Shown here in pieces: positions 34,227 through 45,100 of a DNA stretch of 64,000 nt (positions are counted from its first letter, which is position 1; each line of letters starts with the position of its first letter). Source of the DNA: Sebastes aleutianus (lineage: Eukaryota; Chordata; Actinopteri; Perciformes; Sebastidae); assembly GCA_916700875.1 (NCBI GenBank), contig CAKAKS010000031.1, forward strand, positions 16,707,148-16,771,147, written 5' to 3'. Made by a program: the position numbers and the translations under genes. Below the pieces are notes generated by a model. It ran no database searches. It worked only from the letters and a program-made list of their open reading frames with translations, and had not been told where the DNA came from.

Positions 34227-37200
34227 GTACATTATATATTTAATAATCACATCCGGTTTTGTTTGCTCGTGTAAACCTCCTGCACGAGGGTGCTCTTCAC
34301 CAGAAGAATGAAGTGGGTGTCATTCAGAGTGTTAATAATCCACCAAATGTCACTGATCAACCTGATGGAAGCACCACTGAGTCTGTACATGAGAGGACTT
34401 CAGCTGACCACTGACATCCTAACCATTCATTCTGGGTAGAAAATGTAAAAACCTTTGTTTACCTATACATAACATCAAATATATGCAATGATACATACTG
34501 CATATTAAAAGAAAGAAATATGTTGAGCAAATCAGTAAAAAAAAGAAACATTTCATTATCAATTATTATATTACAATAAGTGAAAATATTTTACATAAAT
34601 CAATAAATTTGAAAGTGGTTATGAATATCTGTATTTTTAATGTTTTTATGTTTGTAGTTAATATCCCTCTGACTTTCTATAGACTAAACAATCAATTGAT
34701 TCACCTAAATAGAACAATGATAATATTTTTAGTTGCAGCCGTATTTTCATTATAATAAATAATAATAAACTTTATTTGTATAGCACCTTTCCAAACATAG
34801 TTATGAAGTGCTTTACATATATTTAAATAGTGCAAACATCAAAATAAAAACAATACAGAATAAAAACATAGGCCAAAATAAAATGTTGAACACAAGACTT
34901 TTGTACAAAAAGTCAACAATAATTAAATTTTAAAACAAGGGAATGCTGTAAAAAGGCCTTCCTGTAAAGGTAGGTTTTGAGGCGTGATTTAAAAGAAGAA
35001 ACAGAGTTTACTAGCCTAGCCATTACATACAAGTGTCATTGCAACAAGGATTTGGGTTTGAAAAGCATGCTTTAAGGATAGATTTTAAAATTCATTCATC
35101 AAGCTGAAGTTCTACAATCTGACGATATTTCTGTTTGTTTTTTTCTTGACTCTGTGTCTCTGTAGCAAACCCAGCGGGCCGCTCCGAGGTTGTTGGTTAC
35201 GCCGGCCCAGCAGCGATGGGCGTCCAGCCTGCCCGTGAACACCGTGATCCTGTTTGTGCCCCAGCAGGAGGCATGGGTGGTGGAGAGAATGGGCCGCTTC
35301 CACCGGATCTTAGAGCCGGTATATCAACCCTCATTCTCACAAGATTGCTGATTTTAAATATTACTAGGAAGGAAATAAAAAACCAAAAGCTCAACAAACT
35401 TTTTTTTTTTTCCTCTTTTAGGGTTTAAACTTCCTCATACCTTTACTTGACCGAACTCGCTATGTGCAGAGTCTTAAAGAGATTGTCATTGATGTCCCGG
35501 AGCAGTCTGCAGTATCTCTAGGTGAGGGATCAATAAAGTGTCAAATTCTAAGTGTGACATAAGTTAATAGACATACAGTATATCTAAAAATGAGTATGTT
35601 ATCTTTACAGATAATGTAACACTACAGATTGATGGAGTGCTTTACTTAAGGATCCTAGACCCCTTTAAGGTATGTTGCATGGAATGATTGTCTGATCCCT
35701 TGTGGTGCTCTAGTCTGTCAAAGTAATGTCATTTTTATCTCTTGACCTGTTCCCAGGCCAGTTACGGTGTCGAGGATCCAGAATATGCCGTCACACAGTT
35801 GGCACAGACCACCATGCGGTCAGAACTGGGCAAACTCACACTGGACAAAGTGTTCAGGGTAATGACAAAACTGTTGCTGTTTGTAATGAAAGGTGTCATA
35901 AGCACTTCAGATATTAAGATTTCTTTCTTTGAAGGAAAGGGAGTCCCTCAATTCCAACATCGTCCACTCCATCAACCAAGCGTCAGACGACTGGGGGATC
36001 CGTTGCCTACGTTACGAAATCAAAGACATACATGTTCCACCTCGGGTCAAAGAGTCCATGCAGATGCAGGTGGGATCACTGATCACAGCAACATTGCTCA
36101 AAGTTATCGACTGCAGATTTAACACCACTCAAATTCAAATTCAAATAAGCTTTATTGGCATGAATGTTCAGGTTACATTATTGACAAAGCTAAATTACAT
36201 ATTAATGACTAATTACATTTCACAAAAAATAATCACAATCACAATATACCAAATACATTTTAAATATACATTCTTTTACAGATGTAGTCAATCAGCAACA
36301 TGTTCGGAGCTTGTAGCACCTCTTATTTTATTTTATTTTATTCTTATTTTATGGCAACAGTCAACATATTTTGCAGCTAATATTGCACATAGATTTTTTT
36401 CTCCCCACATAAGTATGTTATTTTCTGAGGATCGGGGAGATGGATGAATTCCGGATATATGTTATTTATTTTTTCAAAGAAAACATCTCTCACCTCATCT
36501 CTAACACCACTCATTATTAACGTTATTTTCATAAAACTGTCACTATATCCTGACAGTAGTGCATGAGAAATTCTGTGAAAAAATCATGTTCCTCTGCCTC
36601 TTTTAGTGCTCCTCATGGCATTTGCAAGATTTCAACTTTCCCGAAGAAAAACAACCAATCTGAGCCAAGCAGTCTCTACAGCAGCTGTCAATCACTGCTC
36701 CTAGTTTGACCGTTTGATCAGGAGTTTGTGAGTGATTGACAGCTGCTCAGAGACACCAAGACTCCAGCTTGGCTCTGATTGGTTGTTTTCCTTTGGGCGC
36801 ATTGAAATCTTGCAATTGCCATTAGGAGCACTATAGGAGGAGGCAGAAGAACAGGATTTTTTTCACAGATTATCTGTCTCATACACTACTGTCAGGATAT
36901 AGTGACAATTTTATAAAAATAACTTTTTTATCATATTTTCTCAAAGTTACAAACTGTAGCTTTAAGGGGTTTTAAACTCATTCTATGCCTTTCACAGCAA
37001 ATGCAGCTTTCTAAATCCTCTGAGTCAGAAACATTTAGGTGTTTTTTGTACAGATGGCCTTAGAGGTCTTGTTTTAATTGTAGCAACAAGATTAAAGCAA
37101 CTATAAAAATTCAGCATCTTACTGGTGAGACTCTGGGCAAAAGCTGGAGAGTCGTAGTAATCACAGAAAAAACACACATTTTTTTATCCCACTTTGCGTA

Positions 37201-38721
37201 GGTGGAGGCCGAGCGTAAGAAGAGAGCCACGGTGCTGGAGTCTGAAGGGCAGAGGGATGCGGCCATTAACGTCGCCGAGGGTCGCAAACAAGCTCAGATT
37301 CTGGCCTCGGAGGGTGAAAAAGCAGAGCAGATCAATAAAGCGTCTGGTGGGTGCACTTAGAGACACAATTTGGTTGTTTTTAACTCCGTTTGTTTTGATG
37401 CAGCTTAGAGGGATGGAGCTTGTTTTCTCCCTTAACTGCTGCTAAATTGAAGTTGTAGGCCAAAATCTTCTATGCCACTAATGGATTACTGTGTTCCCTT
37501 CCAGGTGAGGCCCAAGCAGTCTTGGCCAAAGCGGAGGCGAAAGCTAAGGCTATCTGCATGCTGTCAGACGCTCTGACAGAGCAGGTGAAGAATTTTTTTT
37601 TTTTTAATGAGATGAATCCATGATCAGAGTCTTATATGAAAGTTCATTTTGATTATTTTTTCATTGTGCAATTTGTACAGAATGGAAACGCGGCAGCCTC
37701 GCTAAGCGTGGCCGAGCAGTATGTGTCCGCTTTCTCCAAACTCGCCAAAGAGTCCAACACCATCCTTCTGCCCTCCAGTACTGGTGACATCAGCGGGATG
37801 GTCGCACAGGTATTTACACGCTTCATTATTAGAGCAGGGTCACTTTTATAAACTGTTCTTGAATTTATTATGTTAAAGGGATAGTTAGGGGGTTTGAAGT
37901 GGGGTTGTATGCAAAAAGCAATGTACAGCTGTGGACGGGGCCGGCAGCAAAACACATTTTAGCCTCCTAAAAGAAAGGCCCACCTAAGAGTAGGCTTGAT
38001 TTAGAATATTTTCACCGCTTTACCTTGCCGGGAGACAGCTATACAGTCTATGTTTCTGATGGGGAACTGAAACCGTTATCTATGCTCTCACCAAAGCAAC
38101 CAGACTCCATTGGAAAGAAACTAATTTTACCTTGCAGAACACGGGAGTTGCTGGTCTACTGTACCGCTGCCTCTATTGTTTGCATTATTGTGTGACTTTG
38201 GTTAGTTCGGATTCACCAAAGTCACACAATTAGCACAAACAAAGTATCTGATCAAGGCAGCGGTAGACCAGCAACCCCCGTGTTCTGCGAGGTAAAATTG
38301 CAGTTTTTTTTCACTGGAGTCTGGTGACTTTGGCGAGAGCATAGTTGGATACAGCAGCTTCAGTTCCCCATTGGAAAGGGCTGTCTGACGGCACGGTAAA
38401 CCGGCGGAAATAAATATAGCGTACACTTAAACTGATACTGTACTGTAGTCCTGTCTACCGTCATCTACTGTAGGTAACACACTTGACTATGGATAAGTAC
38501 CTCATGCAACTCCCACTTCAAAAACCCTCAAACTATCTCTTTAACAGCCACCAGAGAAAGTATCTTTTTTGTCTTCAATTATGACAATAATGGTCCTCCT
38601 CCTGTCTTCTTCCTGCACTCAGGCTATGACCATTTACAGCTCGTTGGCGAAGACGAGCCCAAAAGCACCAAAAGTGTTGGAGGAGAAGAGTGACGACTTT
38701 GGGACCTTACCGTCTCAATAG
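34182..38721 (+). CDS. stoml2: Stomatin-like protein 2, mitochondrial (SLP-2)
   Basis: Ten exons: 34182-34226, 35166-35318, 35422-35521, 35611-35669, 35757-35858, 35935-36069, 37202-37346, 37505-37584, 37681-37809 and 38623-38721. The spliced frame is 1047 nt, 348 aa (human about 356). SLP-2 is a mitochondrial inner-membrane scaffold that binds cardiolipin and prohibitins and organises respiratory and protease complexes. Residues 1-30 are Arg-rich without acidic residues, a mitochondrial targeting sequence. The SPFH/band-7 domain follows: NTVILFVPQQEAWVVERMGR, VPEQSAVSLDNVTLQIDGVL, YGVEDPEYAVTQLAQTTMRS, IKDIHVPPRVKESMQMQVEA. Next comes the Ala/Glu/Lys-rich coiled coil (about 200-265) and NTILLPS. 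The C-terminal tail is shorter than in mammals. The first of two adjacent ATG codons is taken as start; the second would lose one residue. Confidence 0.97.
34227..35165 (+). other. stoml2 intron 1
   Basis: Contains a retroposon-derived segment (about 34748-35060, listed separately). No coding signal elsewhere. Confidence 0.55.
34748..35060. repeat. SINE/LINE-derived repeat ('actttatttgtatagcacctttc')
   Basis: Landmarks aaactttatttgtatagcac, gaagtgctttacatat and ggccttcctgtaaaggtagg belong to a common teleost retroposon pattern. A cousin lies at 41780-41950 (gctttatctgtagagcacat ... aaagtgctttacataa). Confidence 0.6.
35166..35318 (+). CDS. stoml2: stoml2 exon 2 (start of SPFH domain)
   Basis: Encodes the end of the presequence (QTQRAAPRLL) and NTVILFVPQQEAWVVERMGR, the family signature. 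Acceptor CTGTAG, donor CCG|GTATAT. Confidence 0.96.
35422..35521 (+). CDS. stoml2: stoml2 exon 3
   Basis: Encodes GLNFLIPLLDRTRYVQSLKE and IVIDVPEQSAVSL, SPFH core. Acceptor TTTTAG, donor CTAG|GTGAGG. Confidence 0.96.
35611..35669 (+). CDS. stoml2: stoml2 exon 4
   Basis: Encodes DNVTLQIDGVLYLRILDPFK, SPFH core. Acceptor TTACAG, donor AAG|GTATGT. Confidence 0.96.
35757..35858 (+). CDS. stoml2: stoml2 exon 5
   Basis: Encodes ASYGVEDPEYAVTQLAQTTM and RSELGKLTLDKVFR. Acceptor CCCAG, donor AGG|GTAATG. Confidence 0.96.
35935..36069 (+). CDS. stoml2: stoml2 exon 6
   Basis: Encodes ERESLNSNIVHSINQASDDW and RYEIKDIHVPPRVKESMQMQ. Acceptor TTTGAAG, donor CAG|GTGGGA. Confidence 0.96.
36070..37201 (+). 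other. stoml2 intron 6
   Basis: Begins with a retroposon-like string (aaataagctttattggcatg, 36140-36160) and then holds a foldback element (about 36520-36935). No exon seen. Confidence 0.55.
36520..36935. mobile_element. Foldback (long inverted repeat) element
   Basis: Left arm strings cactatatcctgacagtagt, ctcctcatggcatttgcaag, caaccaatctgagccaagc and cagctgtcaatcactgctcc reappear in reverse complement on the right (ggagtttgtgagtgattgac ... gcttggctctgattggttg ... actactgtcaggatatagtg). The arms are about 200 bp each with a small centre near 36725. Its transcript would form a long hairpin. Confidence 0.85.
37202..37346 (+). CDS. stoml2: stoml2 exon 7
   Basis: Encodes VEAERKKRATVLESEGQRDA and INVAEGRKQAQILASEGEKA, start of the coiled coil. 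Acceptor GCGTAG, donor CTG|GTGGGT, phase 1. Confidence 0.95.
37505..37584 (+). CDS. stoml2: stoml2 exon 8
   Basis: Encodes EAQAVLAKAEAKAKAICMLS and DALTEQ, the Ala-rich coiled coil. Acceptor TTCCAG, donor CAG|GTGAAG. Confidence 0.95.
37681..37809 (+). CDS. stoml2: stoml2 exon 9
   Basis: Encodes NGNAAASLSVAEQYVSAFSK and ESNTILLPSSTGDISGMVAQ. Acceptor TGTACAG, donor CAG|GTATTT. Confidence 0.96.
37810..38622 (+). other. stoml2 intron 9
   Basis: Almost entirely occupied by one foldback MITE (37874-38543). Short unique flanks remain next to the exons. Confidence 0.65.
37874..38543. mobile_element. Foldback MITE with 'aaagggatagtt' ends (family C, copy 1)
   Basis: The end aaagggatagttagggggtt with gaagtgggg is mirrored by cccacttcaaaaaccctcaa with actatctcttt. 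The interior is also palindromic: ctctcaccaaagcaaccaga against tctggtgactttggcgagag, and caaagtcacacaatta against gtgtgactttggtta. A partial copy lies at 52275-52615. Confidence 0.85.
38623..38721 (+). CDS. stoml2: stoml2 exon 10 (stop)
   Basis: Encodes AMTIYSSLAKTSPKAPKVLE and the short C-terminal tail ending LPSQ with a TAG stop. The tail is diverged from mammals, as is usual here. Confidence 0.92.
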   Translation, partial: AMTIYSSLAKTSPKAPKVLEEKSDDFGTLPSQ

Positions 38722-39974
38722 CAGAGTGACTCAGTGAATGAACTCATAAAGCTGTAAAATGACACAGAAACCAGAAGAAGCAGTTTACGTTTCAGTTATC
38801 GGGAGGCTCCGAGGCATCGCAAAGTTTCACACAACCTCCACCACTGACAGGACAGACGGACAACTACCAACTTTATAAACTTCTGGGATGTTTTGCCTCG
38901 GAGTCTTGGGGTAAAAAATCACATCTTTTGTAAGAGGATTTTTTAATCTTCGTTGACTATTCTTTGTGTTCAGCTATTGTCAGTTTTAAAAACTTCATCT
39001 AAATGCTTTGGCAGTGCTGACAAGATGGAGAAATTGATGACAGGTTTTAGGATTCATCAGGCAGTATATGATTTATTAGCATACATTCATTATTTGTGGG
39101 ATCTGTTGAGGTATGTATTATGGCACAAACCCTAATAGAACTGGATATAAAAGGTTCAAAGTTTAAGTGAAACATACGATTGTGTTGAATGTTTTCTCCT
39201 TTGCAATCTGGCCCAAATCACTGTTTTCAGGTTCTGTTGGTTCATTAGTACTAATGTAGTAATAATGGTTCGCTCCAGTGAGCCATTTGCTTCGATACGG
39301 CTTGTTTACTGACATCAGTGACACTTCTTCATCTGTCTCCAGCATCATTGGGACCAGTTGCTTCATGTGATGTCTGGCTGGATGACTCAGGATGATGGGA
39401 ATTTTCCCAAAGTGTAATTAATCACAATTTGGCCCATGTTAGATTAAATATTCCATCCCTAAAAAAACTAATCCAGTATTTACTTTAGAAATATTATTTT
39501 CTAATATTATTCAACAAGAACTAGTTGGTATACAAAGTCAGCCCTAGGAGCAAATGTTCCTATCCTCTTCATATTTTTTTTCACCTCTTATGTGCTATGG
39601 AATATTTTATTAAATGTCATGGTTCTCTGCAAAGACAGCAAGTTTGTCATTTCATAGGCTTCACTGGTGCTTATAGGGTAATGAAATATAATGCAAAAAT
39701 GTAATTAGCATGTGTCATTTGAGGCCCTCATGAAGTAAAGAGACTTCAGTAGGTTTATGACACGGTGGAATGGGACGTCATGAAGCACTTGGTTGAAAAT
39801 ATACAATTATGTTAGAAGAAGATGGCGTAGAACAATCCACGAGGAAACAACTGGACTTCTTCACATATAATGTTTGGAAAAGATTGACTCTTTTTGAAGA
39901 GGAACTCTTGAAAAAAAAGGATTGTTGACTTCCATGTTTTGGGTTACAGTTTAAGTACAGCGATGTTAAATTAC

Positions 39975-39980
39975 AATAAA
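39975..39980 (+). terminator. stoml2: Candidate stoml2 polyadenylation signal
   Basis: AATAAA hexamer about 1.25 kb after the stoml2 stop, followed by further AATAAA-like text and a gttggttaactttgtctgtg GT-rich element. Other hexamers may be used instead. Confidence 0.4.
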
Positions 39981-40589
39981 ATAATAAAAAATTTAAAAAG
40001 TTGGTTAACTTTGTCTGTGTGTCAATTAATATATTTCAAATTTCCCCACTGTTATTTTAAATCAGTAGAGGTACGGTACAAATATGCCAGGGTAATGTAG
40101 TTAAAAATATTTATATAAACTGCTCAGGAATTTTGGCAGCATATAAGAAGACAAACAAGGGCATAACACACCATAATGGAAATGGGACAGACTTTACATA
40201 TAATGTATTTATTTATTGTTAATTTATTTAACAAGAAAACATTTTTTTCCCCACAAAATTACAATCCCCAGAATACTGAATGAGTTTTTGGTCACTTGAC
40301 ATAATGACAGAGTGACACATCTTTACTTGCTGTACTTCCTACCTCCTCTTTGTTTTTAGATGGGTGTTTCAGCCCTCTACTTTGCCTCACAGGCGGTTAT
40401 GGAAGTGTGTAATTGTGTTTGCATTGCATCTTAAGTTATGATTTTCCATAAAATATAAAAACAGAAATAAAACAGTTATCCAATATGCTTAGCTAGCTAT
40501 ATTTAGTGGTTTTAATCATTATTTAGTTGTGTCTGAAAGTCCAAATTCAGGGCACGTATATTCACACAAATCCATGTTACATAGAAAAC

Positions 40590-40848
40590 CGTCCGCCTCA
40601 TATTTCCGCCGGGAAATGCATGCACGCCGAAAGTTCCTAGTTGTCAGCACAGCCATCTAATCTCATTGAGTCCAAATGAAGGTGAGGGAGGTGTCGCGCC
40701 GTTCTCTGTTTACCTGAGACACACCTGTACTACTCCTGTGTGTTGTTAGCACACACACGCACACTCCAGTCTGACCTCCAGCCGAGAGAGAGAGGACGAA
40801 AACACCGACAAGGTCAGTGACAAGAGCCGAGACAACACAAGCTGTAGC
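40590..40848 (+). promoter_or_regulatory. pigo: Putative pigo promoter / 5' UTR
   Basis: Locally G+C and CpG enriched (gtgtcgcgccgttctc, gaaaaccgtccgcctc, gaggacgaaaacaccg) against AT-rich surroundings, immediately upstream of the pigo ATG. I see no clear TATA box, as expected of a housekeeping gene. Confidence 0.45.
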
Positions 40849-41344
40849 ATGAAGCGTCTCCCGGTGCTCTCGCTGCTCCTCTGGATCTGCGCGGTGTACT
40901 TTGTAGGCATCTACCTGTTCGTCGGCGGCTTCCTGCTGGTGAGGTTGGAGGTGAACCGGACCAGTACCTGCGGAGACGTGCTGCAGCCCGGTGGAGGTGG
41001 AGGTGGAGGAGAGAAAGAGGAGGACTTCTGTCGGGTTCGGCCGCGTTTCCGCCGGGCTGTGCTGCTCATCATCGACGCCCTGAAGATCGACTTCGCCTGG
41101 TTCGACCCGAACAACACGGAGCCCAGACCGTACGAGAACAAGCTGCCGGTGCTGGAGGAGACGGTGTCGTCCAGGCCTTCACACAGCCGGCTGTACCCGT
41201 TCAGAGCAGACCCACCCACGACCACCATGCAGAGGATTAAAGGCTTCACCACCGGGTCGCTGCCTACCTTTGTGGATGTGGGGAATAACTTTGCATCCAG
41301 TGCCATCCTGGAGGACAACCTCATCCACCAGTTTGGGCAAGTGG
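40849..41344 (+). CDS. pigo: pigo exon 1 (signal-anchor, start of catalytic domain)
   Basis: Start ATG in a TAGC-ATG context. Encodes the anchor, a Gly7 run, the first metal Asp (IIDALKIDF) and the TTTMQRIKGFTTGSLPT active-site segment. Donor GTGG|GTGAGT, phase 1. Confidence 0.96.
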
Positions 41345-42072
41345 GTGAGTAAGTTACACAATTGCATCTATGATATGCACAAGATACTCAAAATTTTGCA
41401 GAACTGAAAAAAGTAAGTAAATTAAAAATAATAATAAATAAAAAAAATAAAAACTTACTTTTTTTTTTTTTGGTCCTTTCCTTTTTTTATTCCTTTTCTT
41501 TTTGTTGTTGTTGTTGTTTGGTATATGTTTCATTTATGTTGCTATCGGATTTAATTCATTTATATGTATACATGTAATTGTTTATGAAATTAACTCTGCT
41601 TATTTAATGGTGCAGTAATATTGTTATAGGGAAGGGGGTGGCATAATTTGTTTATACAATTATTTATTTGATTTTGTACAGAATACCAATAAAAAGACTT
41701 TGAGAAAAAAAACAACAACTTGCAGAACTGAAGAGAAAATATATACATACAAAATGCCTTATCAAAGAGCAAAACAAGCATAAGGCAAGGCAAGGCAGCT
41801 TTATCTGTAGAGCACATTTCAGCAACAGGGCAATTCAAAGTGCTTTACATAAACATTCAAGAACATTGCGACAAAGTGCAAAAGAACATTAAGACATAAT
41901 TAAAACAGTTATAAAAACATAAAAACATTAAAGATGAGAAAATAAAAACAAGCTACAAATAAAAGCTATAGGATAGAAGCTAAAATAGAATATAACACAC
42001 AAGAGTAAAAGCTCTAGTGCAGTATAAGATCATTATCTGGTTTAATAAAAGGCAGCAGCAAACTGAGTAGTT

Positions 42073-42124
<52 letters not shown>

Positions 42125-45100
42125 TAACTTTATTGATCCCGAGGGAAATTCAAGTTTCCAGCATCACAGTTCCATAGTGCAAAACATGTTAGTAAAAAGG
42201 CAGTAAAAAAGTTAGTAGTGCAAAGTACAAAAAAAATATACCAGATATAAAAATACAAGGAGATGAAGAAAACTGTTAAAACTGAATATAGTGCAGGGTA
42301 ACAGCTGTGATACAGGACTATTAAAAAAGTGCAGAAGAGACTGTTAAAAATGAGTATAGTGCAGGATAACTCCAGTAGCTTAGTCTAAAGTGCACTGTGT
42401 GCATTATTATCTGTCCTGCAGACCGTCCTCCTTTGGGACAAATATACAGTACAAGATACTCAAAATCTGCAGAACTGAAGAGAAAATATATACCTACAAA
42501 ATGCCTTATCAAAGAGCAAAACAAACATATGTGTGTCTTTTAATTTCACAGTCTTTTACACATGACATTGGCTGTGCTTAAGTAGTGACTATAAAATCCA
42601 TGGGCTGCTGCTGCACTGCTGTGTAGCTGTTCTGACCTCTGCTTCACTATAACACAGGGGTCAGCAACATTTACTATCAAAAGAGCCAAGAAAATCTGTC
42701 TGGAGCCGCAAAACACTTGAGCATTGTGATGAAGGTGACACAGTTTATAGTCTAAGTACAGACGTAGGCAAAGTTGTTGGTAACGTTCCGTTAAAGAGAG
42801 AAAAACCCACAATGGTCACTGAAATAACTTGAAACTGACAAAAGTAATAATAAATAAAAATTCACTGAAAATTAACTAATGAAAATCAGATATTGTTTTT
42901 GAATTATGGTTCAGCAGAATCATTTAAAAAAACAAACTAATGAAACTGGCCTAGACAAAAATGATGGTAACATTAACTTAATATTTTGTTGCACAACCTT
43001 TTGAGGCAATCACTGCAATCAAGTGATTTCTGTAACTCTCAATGAGACTTCTGCACCTGTCGACAGGTATGTTGGCCCACTCCTCGTGAGCAAACTGCTC
43101 CAGCTGTCTCAGGTTTGAAGGGTGCCTTCTCCAGACTGCATGTTTCAGCTCCTTCCACAGATGTTCAATAGGATTTAGATCAGGGCTCATAGAAGGCCAC
43201 TTCAGAATAGTCCAATGTTTTGTTCTTAGCCATTCTTGGGTGTTTTTAGATGTGTTTTGGGTCATTATCCTGTTTGAGGACCCATGACCTGCAACTGAGA
43301 CCAAGCTTTCTGACACTGGGCAGCACATTTCGCTCCAGAATGCCTTGATAGTCTTGAGATTTCATTGCACCCTGCACAGATTCAAGACACCCTGTGCCAG
43401 ATGCAACAAAGCAGCCCCATAACATAACCGAGCCTCCTCCATGTGTCACATTAGGTACAGTGTTCTTTTCTTTGGATGCTTCATTTTTGCGTCTGTGAAC
43501 ATAGAGCTGATGTGACTTGCCAAAAAGCTCCAGTTTTGTCTCATCTGTCCAAAGGACATTCTCCCAGAAGCTTTGTGGCTTGTCAATATGCATTTTGGAA
43601 AATTCCAGTCTCGCTTTTTTATGATTTGATGTCCTCCTCGGTTGTCTTCCATTAAGTCTACTTTGGCTCAAACAGCGACGGATGGTGCGATCTGACACTG
43701 ATGTACCTTGACCTTGGAGTTCACCTCTAATCTCTTTGGAAGTTGTTCTGGGCTCTTTGGTTACCATTCGTATTATCCGTCTCTTCAATATGTCATCAAT
43801 TTTCCCCTTGCGGCCACGTCCAGGGAGGTAGGCTACAGTCCCATGGACCTTAAACTTCTGAATAATATGTGCAACTGTAGTCACAGGAACATCAAGCTGC
43901 TTGGAGATGGTCTTATAGCCTTTACCTTTAACATGAAGGTCTATAATGTTCTTTCTGATCTCCTGAGACAACTCTCTCCTTAGCTTTCTGTGGTCCATGT
44001 TCAGTGTGGTACACACCATGATGCCAAACAGCACAGTGACTACTTTTCACCCTTTAAATAGGCAGACTGACTGATTACAAGTTTGAAGATACCTGTGATG
44101 CTAATTACAGGACACACCTTAGTTTAATATGTCCCTATGGTCACATTATTTTACATCTTTTCTAGGGGTACCATCATTTTTGTCCTGGCCAGTTTCATTA
44201 GTTTGTTTTTTAAAATGATTCTGTTGAACCACAATTCAAAAACAATATCTGATTTTCATTAGTTAATTTTCAGTAAATTTTTATTTATTATTACTTTTGT
44301 CAGTTTCAAGTTATTTCAGTGACCATTGTGGGTTTTTCTCTCTTTAACGGAACGTTACCAACAACTTTGCCTACGTCTGTATATAGTATATCAGTCTAAT
44401 GCAGTGAGGGCCAAAGAGCAAATGTACTACGGAGTATTAGGGCCACATTGAGGGAAAAAACATCTGAGATTTCCAGAATAAAGTCATAATATCATGGGAC
44501 AAAAGTCGTAATATTACGAGAATAAAGTCATAACTCTACGAGAAGAAAAGTTGTAATATTGTGACAAAATCATAATATTCTCATTATTCTCATAATACTA
44601 CGACTTTTTTTCTCGGAAACCTATGACTTTATTCTCGAAATCTCAGATTTATTTTATTTTCCTCAATGTGGCCCTAATATTACGTCTAGACTAGAGTCGA
44701 AATGTAAACTAATTTGAAATGTGCGCATCCCCTCACAGGCAAACGAGTGGTGTTCATGGGTGACGACACTTGGGAGAATCTTTTTCCCAAGAAGTTCCAC
44801 CGCTCTCTGCCCTTCCCTTCTTTCAACGTCAAAGATCTGCACACCGTGGACAACGGCATCCTCCAGCACCTCTACACGACTAGTATGTATTTATTTCTGT
44901 ACGTCTGTATTATCCTTGTATTGCACTCGCGCTTCACACATCTCTCTCTCCGTCTGTCACTCGCTGTTGGTTTTTGACAGTGGTGGGGGACGACTGGGAT
45001 GTCCTGGTTGCTCATTTCCTCGGAGTGGATCACTGCGGTCACAGGTTCGGTCCCGACCACCCGGCCATGGCCGACAAGCTCACCCAGATGGATGGAGTCA

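Larger units (their letters stand above)
38722..40848 (+). other. stoml2 3' UTR and stoml2-pigo intergenic region
   Basis: No open frame of note. The stoml2 3' UTR may extend to a polyadenylation signal near 39975. A CpG-containing stretch at 40590-40848 precedes the pigo start and likely holds its promoter and 5' UTR. Confidence 0.55.
42657..44435. mobile_element. hAT-like fragment interrupted by the Tc1 element
   Basis: Left of the Tc1 copy, caggggtcagcaacatttac and aaagagccaagaaaat resemble the end of a Charlie/hAT-type fish element. On the right, gtgagggccaaagagcaaat may be its continuation. The Tc1 insertion is therefore younger. Outer limits are approximate. Confidence 0.45.
41345..44738 (+). 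other. pigo intron 1 (nested repeats)
   Basis: A 3.4-kb intron made almost wholly of repeats: a retroposon-like A-rich tail (about 41455-41715), SINE-like sequence (41780-42056), a GATA microsatellite with a retroposon tail, a hAT-like fragment split by a full Tc1 element (42759-44379), and a palindromic MITE (44435-44679). Confidence 0.75.

Noticed and set aside
40911..41324. 137-residue minus-strand frame
   Set aside because: Antisense shadow of pigo exon 1, produced by its high G+C content.
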